Part shown: one piece after another, positions 17,605 through 26,020 of the stretch
Numbering within the stretch: position 1 is the first letter of the stretch
Layout of the letters: every line of letters begins with the position of its first letter
Source of the DNA: CAZCDS01 sp964497585
GTDB taxonomy: Bacteria > Desulfobacterota > Desulfomonilia > Desulfomonilales > Desulfomonilaceae
DNA: 64,000 nucleotides
Direction of reading: 5' to 3'
NCBI GenBank assembly: GCA_964497585.1
Contig: CAZCDS010000010.1
Location: forward strand, 81,822-145,821
Program-made: the position numbers and the translations under genes
Notes under the pieces: generated by a model
Told to the model about the DNA's origin: nothing
Databases searched by the model: none
Seen by the model: only the letters and a program-made list of their open reading frames with translations

Positions 17605-18654
17605 ATGAGCTTCCTGAAGAAAGTGCGGCGAGTTCTTGGTACAGTAAGTGGTCGACTGCGCATTGACCTTGCCATGGATCTGGGAACTGCCAACACTCTC
17701 ATATACCTCAGAGATAAAGGAATTGTCGTCAATGAGCCTTCCGCGGTGGCCATCGACAGCCGGAGCAATCGGATCGTTGCCGTCGGGACCGACGCGTGGG
17801 AGTACCTTGGCCGCACCCCACCCTGGATCAAAGCCGTTCGCCCGCTCAAGGACGGAGTGATCGCGGATTTCGACTCAGCCATGGCCATGATTAGGGGATT
17901 CCTGGTCCGGGTCTTTCGACCGCGCGCCTGGGCCTCTCCGAGAATCGTCATCGGTATCCCGTCCGGGATTACCCAGGTTGAAAAGCGAGCTGTAAAGGAT
18001 TCAGCGTATCAGGCCGGCGCACGGGAGATCTTCCTCGTAGAAGAGCCCATGGCCGCTGCCATAGGTGCCGGATTGGACGTCGAGCGTCCAACGGGCAACG
18101 CCGTAGTCGACATCGGAGGGGGAACCACAGAGGTTGCCGTCATCTCGCTCTGTTCGACCGCGTACTGCGAATCGGTCCGGGTCGCGGGAGATGAGATGGA
18201 TGAGGCGATTGTCCGGTTCCTGTACCGGACCATGCGCATCGAGATCACTCCCGCGATGGCAGAGGCTATAAAGCTACGCATCGGATGTGCAATCCCCACG
18301 GGGCCCGAGCGACGCATGGAGGTCACCGGTAAGGAGGTCGGCCGTGGAGGTCCCCGCACCGTGGAAATCTCCTCCCTGCAGCTCAGCGAAGCCCTTACCG
18401 AGCCCGTGGACGCGATCCTCGACGCGATCCGCCGCGCACTGGAAAACACTCCGCCCGCGCTTCTGTCGGACATCAAAGACCGGGGGATTATCCTTGCTGG
18501 AGGAGGAGCTCTCCTCCCGGGACTCGACGTCCTCGTTGAGCAGATGACCGGAATCAGAGCCCTGGTCGCGGAAGACCCGCTCACTTCGGTCGTTCACGGC
18601 TGCGGCACGGCCATTGAAGATCTTCGGAGATGGAGACGGATCTTCGTGGCCTGA
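17605..18654 (+). CDS. mreB: Rod-shape determining protein MreB
   Basis: 349 residues from ATG 17605 (MSFLKK); the longer frame from 17515 adds a Ser/Thr/Pro-rich head not found in MreB. The actin/Hsp70 ATPase motifs are present: MDLGTANTLIY (phosphate 1), VVDIGGGTTEVAVISL (phosphate 2), and GIILAGGGALLPGLD (adenosine), together with EPMAAAIGAGL. MreB filaments guide lateral peptidoglycan synthesis at the inner membrane. It starts about 95 bases after the GAF/GGDEF-like gene and is not followed by mreCD, so this may be a dispersed copy. Length is normal (340-350). Confidence 0.95.
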   Translation: MSFLKKVRRVLGTVSGRLRIDLAMDLGTANTLIYLRDKGIVVNEPSAVAIDSRSNRIVAVGTDAWEYLGRTPPWIKAVRPLKDGVIADFDSAMAMIRGFLVRVFRPRAWASPRIVIGIPSGITQVEKRAVKDSAYQAGAREIFLVEEPMAAAIGAGLDVERPTGNAVVDIGGGTTEVAVISLCSTAYCESVRVAGDEMDEAIVRFLYRTMRIEITPAMAEAIKLRIGCAIPTGPERRMEVTGKEVGRGGPRTVEISSLQLSEALTEPVDAILDAIRRALENTPPALLSDIKDRGIILAGGGALLPGLDVLVEQMTGIRALVAEDPLTSVVHGCGTAIEDLRRWRRIFVA

Positions 18655-18891
18655 TACCTATCGTCTCCCCGACAGGGAACACGGCACCTCACCTCGCGAT
18701 CTGTTTTCGGTTAGTTAGGAGAAGTAAGGGGAAAAGAGCGCAGACACAATCTCTATGCGTGGACTTGGCGGGTGCACCGTCCTCTTTCTTGATCGAGCAG
18801 CGAATCTGTGGTTGTATTGGGGCTCGGCTCCTTTTTTCCGGTTCTTTCGGTACTTCCGGGACACCGCATGACTCGAGGCAGTTACTGTACC

Positions 18892-19335
18892 ATGGATGAC
18901 AGAGATCGAGAACTGCTGAACGAAGTCCAGGCTGACTTCCCGGTCGAACCCCACCCGTACCGCGTTGTGGGGGAACGAGTTGGTATGTCCGAGGCAGAGG
19001 TCCTCGAACGCATAGCCAAGCTCAAGGGTAAAGGGATCATCCGGCGATTCGGCGCGTCCATCAACTCGCGCCGCGTCGGATTTGTCAGTACTCTCCTCGC
19101 TGCCCAGGTGCCGCGAGAGGCATTCGAGTCATTTGTCCGGACTGTCAACGCTTGTCCGGGAGTGACCCACAACTACAAGCGCAAACACGCGTACAATGTC
19201 TGGTTCACGCTCATATCCCCATCCCGGGAAGACAAGGACCGCGCCGTGGCTGAACTCGTAGAAAAGACCGGGGTCCCTATCCTTGAACTCCCAGCCAAAC
19301 GAATCTTCAAGATCAGAGTCGATTTCAAGTTTTGA
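18892..19335 (+). CDS. Siroheme decarboxylase subunit (AhbA/AhbB, Lrp/AsnC-like)
   Basis: 147 residues from ATG 18892 (MDDRDRELLNEVQ); an ATG at 18868 is possible. An N-terminal winged helix (about 5-60) ends in GKGIIRRFGASINSRRVGF, and the effector-like domain contains CPGVTHNYKRKHAYNVWFTL, the signature that separates siroheme decarboxylases from true Lrp regulators. In sulfate reducers AhbA and AhbB together convert siroheme to didecarboxysiroheme, on the alternative path to heme b. Only one of the two subunits is in the window, and the AhbA/AhbB assignment is not resolved. Confidence 0.85.
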   Translation: MDDRDRELLNEVQADFPVEPHPYRVVGERVGMSEAEVLERIAKLKGKGIIRRFGASINSRRVGFVSTLLAAQVPREAFESFVRTVNACPGVTHNYKRKHAYNVWFTLISPSREDKDRAVAELVEKTGVPILELPAKRIFKIRVDFKF

Positions 19336-19408
19336 CGAAAACTCCCTGTGGGGCCATAATCAAGCGAGGGCTAGACCGAATGTTGCAGGGCAGGCGGTTG
19401 TTGGCCGT

Positions 19409-19684
19409 CTAGTAGGGAGGCCAACAGGGATGGGCCCGGTGCGGCTGCGGGGGCATTGTGGCCCAGGTCTTTGGCTTGGGATTCCGTATGCCGTTGAAGA
19501 TACCGACAGGTAGGCGCAGAAACGCATACGGGAAGTAGAGAAGGCTGGCGGTGAGAGAGTTCTCCTCGTGAAGCATGGCGGACCAATAGGCCGAATCTTC
19601 CGCCTCCTGACTGCCCCCGATGGCAAGGCAGGGAAGCGTCAACACGACTACGCACAGGCCGAGTGCGAAGAGTTTTCTCGTCAT
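19409..19684 (-). CDS. Small exported protein of unknown function
   Basis: 91 residues with a clear Sec signal peptide (MTRKLFALGLCVVVLTLPCLA, cleavage near residue 22-24). The mature part is Trp/Pro/Tyr-rich with a short amphipathic stretch LLYFPYAFLRLPVGIF that could sit at a membrane. A GGAG ribosome-binding site precedes the ATG at proper spacing. No family recognised. Convergent with the siroheme decarboxylase gene. Confidence 0.55.
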   Translation of the reverse strand: MTRKLFALGLCVVVLTLPCLAIGGSQEAEDSAYWSAMLHEENSLTASLLYFPYAFLRLPVGIFNGIRNPKPKTWATMPPQPHRAHPCWPPY

Positions 19685-19979
19685 GATGGCTCCACGGGAA
19701 ATTTGTTATAGATTGCCACAAAACAGGGCCCCCTGTCAAGTAACGATCCGGCCACTGAAAGACTAATCGTCAGAGACAACAGCTCAACGGGAGTGACACC
19801 TGGGTCTCTGAACTTCGTATTCTTTGTCAGACCTTGCCCAGGCATGCCTTCTCAACGCCGGCGTCCTGACGCGAGGAAGCGGGGTACGAGAGGAAATGGC
19901 TTGTTTGCCTTACGGGCGGGTATCTTAGTGGTGGAAACCTCGTGTATTCTGTACGCCATTTAGTGCACGGTCGCCGGTA
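19685..19979. other. Intergenic region between divergent/convergent small genes
   Basis: 295 bases with no supported gene. Only a palindromic CAGGGGGCCCTG (minus-strand reading, around 19723-19734) next to a TTGACA-like hexamer, which may belong to the promoter of the small exported protein. Confidence 0.3.
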
Positions 19980-21485
19980 TCAGGGGTCTCGGTCCCACGG
20001 TACCGAGTTAAGGTATCGGTCGAGCTTCTTGAGATAGACCTGGGTCTTCCACCTCATGCCGTGCTTTATCTGGGCCTCCCGTCCCATCCAGAGTTCCCCG
20101 ATCACCGCGAAGGGGGTCTCGCCGAACTTCTCTCGGTGCGCCTGGGCGAGGATACGGTGCACGTCGGTGTACACGTAGTAAGGATCTTTTTCGAGGACAA
20201 AGGCCCTCATCACGTCCCTCCGGGAGAGGCTCGGAAATGCTTTCATCACGGCCTTGACGGTCATCGACTCGCGGTCGAGGGGGCGTCCCTCATCGTCGTA
20301 GAGGAGGAAGTCCCCGTCAAGCGGAATATCAAGGCCGGACAGGTCCCGGATTCTGATCTGTTCCATCATGTTACGACTGGAAAAAGGACCGTAATGGTAG
20401 TCCATGCCGACAAAGAAGAGCCATGAGAGGTCGCTGGGAGTCGCGTAATGGGTCGCGTACTGCACAAACATCGGTTTGAGAGCGGCTATCCCCACGTCAA
20501 TACCGCCGACGAGTGTGTACATGTAGTCCGAAAGCTGGAGATCTGTGAAATGCTCTCCCCGTTCTCTCATCACCTGACGGGCACGGTTGAAGTTCAGTTG
20601 CATGGACCCCTTGGTTCTCACCACGTGGGCCAGCCGGTCGATGCCCTTGAGGACCCGCTTGCGGAGGAAGTCGGGTAGTGCGGGGACATCTCTTTTCAGA
20701 TCCATCGCGATGGCCTTCGCGACAAGCTCTACATCCCCTTCGGTTCGGCAGGCAAGAAGCTTCGGATAGTACCGGGCCCGGTATTTGGCGTAGATCTGGG
20801 GGACCGGCGGCACTGACAGGAGCGGCCCCATCTTCTCTTGGAGTTTCTGCTCGGCACGCTGGAGCAGGCCGGACATGTCCTCGCCTGCCGACGTATCGAC
20901 GCACAGGGGGTCGACGCTAAAGCTCGATTCTATGGAGATGATACAGGCAGTAAGGCCAAGAATCTCCTTGCACAGCGGTAGACGGTTCAGTTCTACCGCG
21001 CGTATGATTCCCTCAATCCACTGTGCCTCCTGGGCAGGAGGGCACGCCAGCGGAGGGGCCGAGACAAAACTGGCCAGCCACCGGGCCGCGGACTCCCGGT
21101 CAAGAAGTCGAACCGTCCCGAGCATGAGCTGCTTCTCTTGCTCCACTGCCGGTTCGAGAGCCCTCATGTCAAGAGTCCGTTGGTCAACGGTTCCGTTCTT
21201 CTTCACCTCCGGTTCAGCGGTGGTTTCGGAAGCCCCACCCCCGGGAGATTGTATCGTATCGGGGATCGGCCTGGGAGATCTCTCCAGGTTTGCCCGCGGG
21301 TTCGCGGAAGGGCTCGCAGAGAGCGCATCTCGCGCAGGCTTGTCGGGGACGATCGTCAGTTCACTGCCACATGCGAGAGTCACACCCGTAAGGAGAATCG
21401 CGGCAAGGAAGAATAGTGCGGCGAATCCTACACCTGGATTCTTCAGGGCGGTTCCGACTGGAGATTTATTCATAACGACCGTCAT
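19980..21485 (-). CDS. DUF1615-family exported protein
   Basis: About 500 residues from ATG 21485 (alternative ATG 21473). A hydrophobic signal (GFAALFFLAAILLTGVTLAC, with a weak lipobox-like cysteine) is followed by a Ser/Pro-rich linker (about 50-110). The DUF1615 core then has IISIESSFSVDP, VGGIDVGIAALKPMFVQYAT, FVGMDYHYGPFSSRN and LDGDFLLYDDEGRPLD. The IESSF region resembles the catalytic-Glu neighbourhood of lysozyme-fold transglycosylases, which suggests peptidoglycan cleavage, but the family is uncharacterised. A lone gene with its own candidate promoter at 21496-21524. Confidence 0.75.
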   Translation of the reverse strand: MTVVMNKSPVGTALKNPGVGFAALFFLAAILLTGVTLACGSELTIVPDKPARDALSASPSANPRANLERSPRPIPDTIQSPGGGASETTAEPEVKKNGTVDQRTLDMRALEPAVEQEKQLMLGTVRLLDRESAARWLASFVSAPPLACPPAQEAQWIEGIIRAVELNRLPLCKEILGLTACIISIESSFSVDPLCVDTSAGEDMSGLLQRAEQKLQEKMGPLLSVPPVPQIYAKYRARYYPKLLACRTEGDVELVAKAIAMDLKRDVPALPDFLRKRVLKGIDRLAHVVRTKGSMQLNFNRARQVMRERGEHFTDLQLSDYMYTLVGGIDVGIAALKPMFVQYATHYATPSDLSWLFFVGMDYHYGPFSSRNMMEQIRIRDLSGLDIPLDGDFLLYDDEGRPLDRESMTVKAVMKAFPSLSRRDVMRAFVLEKDPYYVYTDVHRILAQAHREKFGETPFAVIGELWMGREAQIKHGMRWKTQVYLKKLDRYLNSVPWDRDP

Positions 21486-21921
21486 GCCGCTCACCGTGAT
21501 AGATCTGATGGCCGCGAATGTCAACGAGCGGGATATGAAATTCGGTTCCTGTCAACAACTTCGCGAGGAGTCACAAATCCGCAGTCTCGAAAAGGCCGCT
21601 TCCCGCAGAAACACACAAAGGGTGATTCGGAGCCCCGAAGAACCGGTAACTCGTAGGCCTTCCTGACGAGAGTCGACGCCGTTCAGCCTTGTGGTGGGCA
21701 AGGGTTTGGAGCTGGCGGAGAGATCAGTCTTTTCTGGTCAAGCCAGGGTAGGAGGAGACTATTCACGATTCGGTATGAGTGTCGGCTTTGAGTTGGCTCC
21801 AGAACGGGATGGAGCGCCCTCACTGCTCGTGAGATAGCGCTCCGATCAATTGGTCTCGTGTGATGAGCTTTTGGGAAGACCTGGTTACCTGGTTGCGCCG
21901 GGTCCGGGGCTTCCTCCTGGA
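21486..21921. other. Non-coding region between the DUF1615 gene and rpoH
   Basis: About 436 bases. Apart from the promoter hexamers near 21496-21555, nothing recognisable; the open frames have no ribosome-binding site and run antisense to each other. Confidence 0.3.
21496..21524 (-). promoter_or_regulatory. Candidate sigma-70 promoter of the DUF1615 gene
   Basis: On the minus strand TTGACA (21524-21519), 17-base spacer, TATCAC (21501-21496). It is close to the assigned start, so it would favour the in-frame ATG at 21473 if used. A second TTGACA at 21555-21550 lacks a good -10. Confidence 0.35.
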
Positions 21922-22776
21922 TCATGCGGCCTGGAGGCTTTCCAGGAATTGTGGTGAGAACTCAGCCTTGAGCTTGTTCAGGGCTCTTTTCTCGAGCTGG
22001 CGTATCCGTTCGCGGCTTGTCCCGAAGTGTTCGCCCAGCTTCTGCAGCGTCCATGTGGGCTCTTCGAGAAAACGCTTACGGATGATGAAGCACTCCCGCT
22101 GATCGAGCTTCGAAAGAGCTTCCTTGGCCGCTCCGGAAAGCTGAGTTTCCGATTCCTTCTCCATGAGCACGGCCTCTTGGTCGTCAGAGGGATCTTCCAG
22201 AAGGTCCATACCGGTGACGTCCTTGTCTACGCCGACCGGCTGGTCGAGCGACCACTCCCTGGCTTTGACTCTGGCCTCCATCTCGATCACTTCATCCTCC
22301 TTCACCTGGAGGTCTTCGGCCAGGTCCTTGATCCGGGCTGCCCGCGCGTCCTCATCAAAATGCTCTCCGATGTCGCCGATCCGGAAAAAGAGCTTCCTTT
22401 GGGCCTGCGTGGTACCCAGCTTGACGAGGTTCCACGATTTGAGGATGAAGTTCTTGATGTACGCCTTGATCCACCAGACGGCAAAAGAGACCAGCCTGAA
22501 TCCCCGATACGGATCAAATCTCTTGACCGCCTTCATCAGTCCGATAGTCCCCTCCTGGATCAGGTCCTGGACGGGAATCTGGTAGTGACGATACTGAAAA
22601 GCTACCTTCACCACAAATGGTAAGTGAGAAACCACCAACTCGTGCGCGGCGTCGATGTCCCCCGTTTCCTTGTATTTCACCGCGATCTCGTATTCGCGCT
22701 CCGGACTCAGGGGCTTTATCGTTCTGACCTGCGCAAGAAAACTGTCCAGCCCGTTGGCCAAAACCGGATAATTCAT
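21922..22776 (-). CDS. rpoH: RNA polymerase heat-shock sigma factor sigma-32
   Basis: 284 residues from ATG 22776, preceded by GGAG; in-frame starts at 22782 (ATG) and 22809 (GTG) also exist. Sigma-70 regions are complete: region 2 with HLPFVVKVAFQY, LIQEGTIGLMKAVKRFDPYRGFRLVSFAVWWIKAYI, the RpoH-box QRKLFFRIG, and region 4 with TLQKLGEHFGTSRERIRQLEKRALNKL. The length equals that of E. coli RpoH. It drives chaperone and protease genes; the hsp20 pair and hslVU, its classical targets, lie within 5 kb. A promoter-like pair lies upstream (22867-22894). Confidence 0.95.
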   Translation of the reverse strand: MNYPVLANGLDSFLAQVRTIKPLSPEREYEIAVKYKETGDIDAAHELVVSHLPFVVKVAFQYRHYQIPVQDLIQEGTIGLMKAVKRFDPYRGFRLVSFAVWWIKAYIKNFILKSWNLVKLGTTQAQRKLFFRIGDIGEHFDEDARAARIKDLAEDLQVKEDEVIEMEARVKAREWSLDQPVGVDKDVTGMDLLEDPSDDQEAVLMEKESETQLSGAAKEALSKLDQRECFIIRKRFLEEPTWTLQKLGEHFGTSRERIRQLEKRALNKLKAEFSPQFLESLQAA

Positions 22777-22866
22777 TAGCATTCTCCGGAACTTATCCCC
22801 GCATTTCACAATTGGGAATAGGGATTAAGATTGCATACCACCCCGCTGCGTGGGTGAGTATTAAGG

Positions 22867-22894
22867 GATTAACCATCCCAACATTGATTGTCAA
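22867..22894 (-). promoter_or_regulatory. Candidate rpoH promoter
   Basis: Minus-strand TTGACA (22894-22889), 16-base spacer, TTAATC (22872-22867), about 90 bases upstream of the rpoH start. Confidence 0.5.
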
Positions 22895-22986
22895 CCCACG
22901 AACGCTTTTTGTTCCGAAAAAAAAAGCAGACCCCTGTTGAGCCTTTCAGCTATCCCCCCGATATTATAAAGCAACATCGATTGCGA

Positions 22987-23388
22987 CTATTGGGTGGCAA
23001 TCGGGATTTTCCGCGGTACTGCCTTGGCCGCCTTGGGCAACACGATCCGAAGCACACCGTCTGCCAAGGAAGCAGAGATCTTGCCCTGATCCAGCGCATC
23101 TGTCAGCGCGAAGGAACGGAAGTAGCTTCCCAGTCGATACTCCGCGAGCAAAACCTCGCCTTCCAATGGGCTCTCGGCGACCTTCCCCACGATGGACAAG
23201 GTATCGTCGTTCAGATCAATGTCCAGGTCCTCGGGCTCCACGCCGGGCATATCGGCCACCAGGACGAGTTCCGTCGGGCTTTCATATATGTCTACCGCGG
23301 GGGTGAAGTACAGGCCTTCGTAGGTCAATTCGCCTTTCGCGGGCGTTACTTCCCTTTTTTCCGAAATCCGGATTTCCTGGTCGCCCAT
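22987..23388 (-). CDS. Hsp20/alpha-crystallin small heat-shock protein (second of pair)
   Basis: 133 residues. The alpha-crystallin beta-sandwich is recognisable from VDIYESPTELVLVADMPGVEPEDLDIDLNDDTLSIVG to the end ADGVLRIVLPKA, with the A-x-x-x-G-V-L core signature DGVLRIVLPKA. ATP-independent holdase in the cytoplasm. It begins 23 bases after the stop of the other hsp20 and is co-directional, so they form one operon. Short N-terminus (about 45 residues). Confidence 0.93.
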   Translation of the reverse strand: MGDQEIRISEKREVTPAKGELTYEGLYFTPAVDIYESPTELVLVADMPGVEPEDLDIDLNDDTLSIVGKVAESPLEGEVLLAEYRLGSYFRSFALTDALDQGKISASLADGVLRIVLPKAAKAVPRKIPIATQ

Positions 23389-23411
23389 TGTCCTCCTCCT
23401 CGCACGCGCGG

Positions 23412-23873
23412 TTATGGCGCTTCCACCGTGATCTGACGGGGCTGAGCCGCTTTCTCCTTGGAAAGGGTTACCGTGAGAACACCGTTTCTGTACGTTGCCT
23501 TGACGTTCTCCGAGTCCACCTTTCCGGGCAGGGTAAGGCTTCTCTGGAATGCGCCCGTGGCACGTTCTCTCCGATGGAAACTCGCGTCCTTGGTGACCTC
23601 ATCAGGTTGTCGCTCGCCTTTGAGCGTCAGGGTGTCTCCTTCGATCTTGATTTCAAGATCGTCCGTTCTCATACCAGGGATCTCTGCGGTTACCACAAAG
23701 GATTCCGTGGTCTCGACAACGTTCAACAAGGGAAACAGACGGGTCTCGCTCCACGGAGACCCCCACCAGTACCTGCGGGTAGGAGAAATGGTGCCGAGCA
23801 GGCTGTCCATCTCCCTGCGCAGCCTATCAAATTCGTCCCACGCGGGATCTCTACGGAAACGCCATCCATACAT
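23412..23873 (-). CDS. Hsp20/alpha-crystallin small heat-shock protein (first of pair)
   Basis: 153 residues from ATG 23873 (MYGWRFRRDPAWDEFDRL), after a strong GAAGGAGG site; the frame to 23900 is longer but less likely. The alpha-crystallin domain spans about 50-150: VVETTESFVVTAEIPGMRTDDLEI, the DTLTLKGER strand, and YRNGVLTVTLSKEKA. With the next gene it makes a two-member small heat-shock operon, which gives hetero-oligomeric holdases in other bacteria (as IbpA/IbpB). A sigma-32 role is expected from the adjacent rpoH but no consensus promoter was seen. Confidence 0.94.
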   Translation of the reverse strand: MYGWRFRRDPAWDEFDRLRREMDSLLGTISPTRRYWWGSPWSETRLFPLLNVVETTESFVVTAEIPGMRTDDLEIKIEGDTLTLKGERQPDEVTKDASFHRRERATGAFQRSLTLPGKVDSENVKATYRNGVLTVTLSKEKAAQPRQITVEAP

Positions 23874-24368
23874 TGGAACCCCTCCTTCCGAACGCGCCAC
23901 CCGCGGTCATTTGGCCATGCCTCATTCTGCGGTCACCCAAGCAGAAGCTCATCTCTGAGAGGTGTCGGTCTCTCTGGGAATTCAATTGCTTTACCAAATC
24001 GATCTTCCTGATACTCCACGAAGCACCGCTACGACAATCGCCGAAACGGATGCTACACCGTCGAGTTTTACTTATGCACGATTCTGTCCCTGTCAAGGCG
24101 ATCAGCCGCAAAAATGAGGGGGAAAGGACCGTCGCCTCATCCGGGAAGGGGTAGGCCCGTTTTTTCACAGAGATACGCGAACGGTGAGAACGCAGGTGCG
24201 TCGGCCGTTCCGACGGAGAAAAGCGCCGGTCCCTCGATCATGTGCGGACGCGCCGTTCATACGTAAACCATAATTTGAGCAAATGTTTGCAACCATCCAT
24301 GATATATGGTATTTTTTTATAGTCATAAACGCGAATTCTGCAGCAGCGTGAAGCCGTAGGAGGCTCAT
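23874..24368. other. Divergent intergenic region hsp20 / xerC
   Basis: 495 bases with no supported gene. It holds the candidate hsp20 promoter and, on the plus strand, TTGCAA (24287) with an AT-rich stretch about 17 bases later (24310 on), a weak promoter candidate for xerC. Confidence 0.4.
24069..24096 (-). promoter_or_regulatory. Candidate promoter of the hsp20 operon
   Basis: Minus-strand TTGACA (24096-24091), 16-base spacer, TAAGTA (24074-24069). A sigma-70-like pair rather than the sigma-32 consensus. Confidence 0.35.
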
Positions 24369-25295
24369 GTGGATTTCGAACAGGCGATGAGAATCTTTGC
24401 GCGACATCTTGCGTCAGAAAAGGGGCGCTCGCCGAAGACGGTACGAGCGTATCTCTCAGATCTCCGGGATTTCTGGAGATATCTCGACTCGTGGGATCAC
24501 GTGCAGCGTGTCACCGACGTGGACGCATTTCACGTTCGAGGCTACCTCGCGGACCGATTCGGCAAGATCAAGAAGATATCGATTGGGCGCAAGCTGGCTG
24601 CGATAAAGACCTTCTTTCGATTCCTGATGAGGGAACGTGTCATATCGAGTAATCCCGCCGCAGGGATCAAGGCGCCCAAAAGGGAAAAGCCGCTTCCCCG
24701 GGCGATGACGGTGGATGAAGTCAACCGTTTCTTTCAGCGCAACGAAGGCATGATCAAGCGTGACGCAGCGATCTTCGAACTGCTCTATTCATCAGGTCTA
24801 CGAGTCGGCGAGCTGACGGGTCTTCGGGTTGGGGATCTTGACTTGAAAAACGGCTGGGTGAGGGTCATCGGCAAAGGGAACAAAGAACGCTATGCACCGA
24901 TCGGCTCTCGGGCTCTGCGGGCCGTCGAGGAGTACCTATCCCTTCGTGCCGTTATGGAGACGCAGAATCCCTCCATCAGGGCCTGCGACGCGCTCTTCTT
25001 GAATTACCGGGGAGGACCGTTGTCTTCACGCAGCATCCGACGTATACTTAAGCGGTATCTCGATTCGGCCGGGCTCGCGAGGGAGGCTTCGCCTCACACG
25101 TTTCGGCACTCGTTTGCGACTCACCTTCTCCATGCAGGAGCGGACCTGCGATCCATCCAGGAGCTGCTGGGGCATTCGAGCTTGTCGACGACCCAGAGGT
25201 ACACCAAAGTCGACCTTGGCCGGCTCATGGAAGTATATGACCGGTCCCATCCGAGGAGCGGCGCGAACGAAAAGGACAGCGGGCCCAAGGGATAG
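24369..25295 (+). CDS. xerC: Tyrosine recombinase XerC-type
   Basis: 308 residues, GTG start 24369 preceded by TAGGAGGCT. An N-terminal core-binding SAM-like domain (about 5-90, LASEKGRSPKTVRAYLSDLRDFWRYL) is followed by the catalytic domain with the full tyrosine-recombinase set: SSGLRVGELTGL (Arg 1), a central Lys strand GKGNKERYAP, HTFRHSFATHLL (His-x-x-Arg), LGHSSLSTTQRYTKV (His and nucleophile Tyr). It resolves chromosome dimers at dif with a partner. Located upstream of hslV, an order (xer-hslV-hslU) that recurs in Bacteria, so it is more likely the housekeeping XerC than a phage integrase. Confidence 0.92.
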   Translation: MDFEQAMRIFARHLASEKGRSPKTVRAYLSDLRDFWRYLDSWDHVQRVTDVDAFHVRGYLADRFGKIKKISIGRKLAAIKTFFRFLMRERVISSNPAAGIKAPKREKPLPRAMTVDEVNRFFQRNEGMIKRDAAIFELLYSSGLRVGELTGLRVGDLDLKNGWVRVIGKGNKERYAPIGSRALRAVEEYLSLRAVMETQNPSIRACDALFLNYRGGPLSSRSIRRILKRYLDSAGLAREASPHTFRHSFATHLLHAGADLRSIQELLGHSSLSTTQRYTKVDLGRLMEVYDRSHPRSGANEKDSGPKG

Positions 25296-25402
25296 GATAG
25301 CCGTTTGGGCAAAGCGTGTCTCCCTGTACGAGTGAGGCTAAGCCCCGGCCGCGAAGCGTGTTGGCACAGAGCGGAGCTCTCCATTCCGCAGGATCTTGAC
25401 CC

Positions 25403-25951
25403 ATGGAAATACCGAAGATACGATCCACCACAGTCATCAGTGTACGTCGGGAAAACAAGGTTGTTATGGCCGGCGACGGACAGGTTTCGCTGGGGGAAAC
25501 CGTGGTGAAGCACTCGGCTCGCAAGGTGCGCCGGCTCGGCAAGAATGAGAGCGTGCTGGCCGGATTCGCTGGTTCGACCGCGGACGCTCTGACGCTCTTC
25601 GAGAAATTCGAAGAGATGTTGGACAAGTATTCCGGCAACCTTACCCGAGCTGCGGTGGAGCTGGCGAAACAGTGGCGAACCGACAAGATGCTCCGGCGCC
25701 TGGAAGCACTGCTCGTCGTTGCGGACAAGGAGAAGACGCTCCTGCTGTCCGGCACTGGAGACGTGGTCGAGCCGGATGACGGTGTCATCGCGATCGGGTC
25801 GGGAGGCAACTACGCGCTGGCCGCGGCTCGGGCCCTTTTGGAGCACACCGAGCTGGACGCTGCCGAAGTCGTCCGGATTTCGATGGATCTTGCGGCTCGC
25901 ATATGCGTGTATACGAACGACAAACTGGCAATGGAGGAGCTGCAGTGGTAG
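25403..25951 (+). CDS. hslV: ATP-dependent protease peptidase subunit HslV (ClpQ)
   Basis: 182 residues. After a short propeptide MEIPKIRS the N-terminal nucleophile TTV begins; active-site relatives and KHSARKVRRLGKNESVLAGFAGSTADALTL follow in the normal order. HslV forms the double hexameric proteolytic core that works with the HslU ATPase. It starts 108 bases after xerC and 22 bases before hslU, so it is part of the same operon. Confidence 0.97.
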   Translation: MEIPKIRSTTVISVRRENKVVMAGDGQVSLGETVVKHSARKVRRLGKNESVLAGFAGSTADALTLFEKFEEMLDKYSGNLTRAAVELAKQWRTDKMLRRLEALLVVADKEKTLLLSGTGDVVEPDDGVIAIGSGGNYALAAARALLEHTELDAAEVVRISMDLAARICVYTNDKLAMEELQW

Positions 25952-26020
25952 GAGAGCCTCGCACACGATCGGGTGAATGACCCGATTCCCGGACTCCCGA
26001 ACCGCTATGCAAGTACAAAA

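Noticed and set aside
24369..25295. xerC as part of a mobile element
   Set aside because: Adjacent to hslVU in an order known for housekeeping XerC; no attachment site or phage genes nearby.
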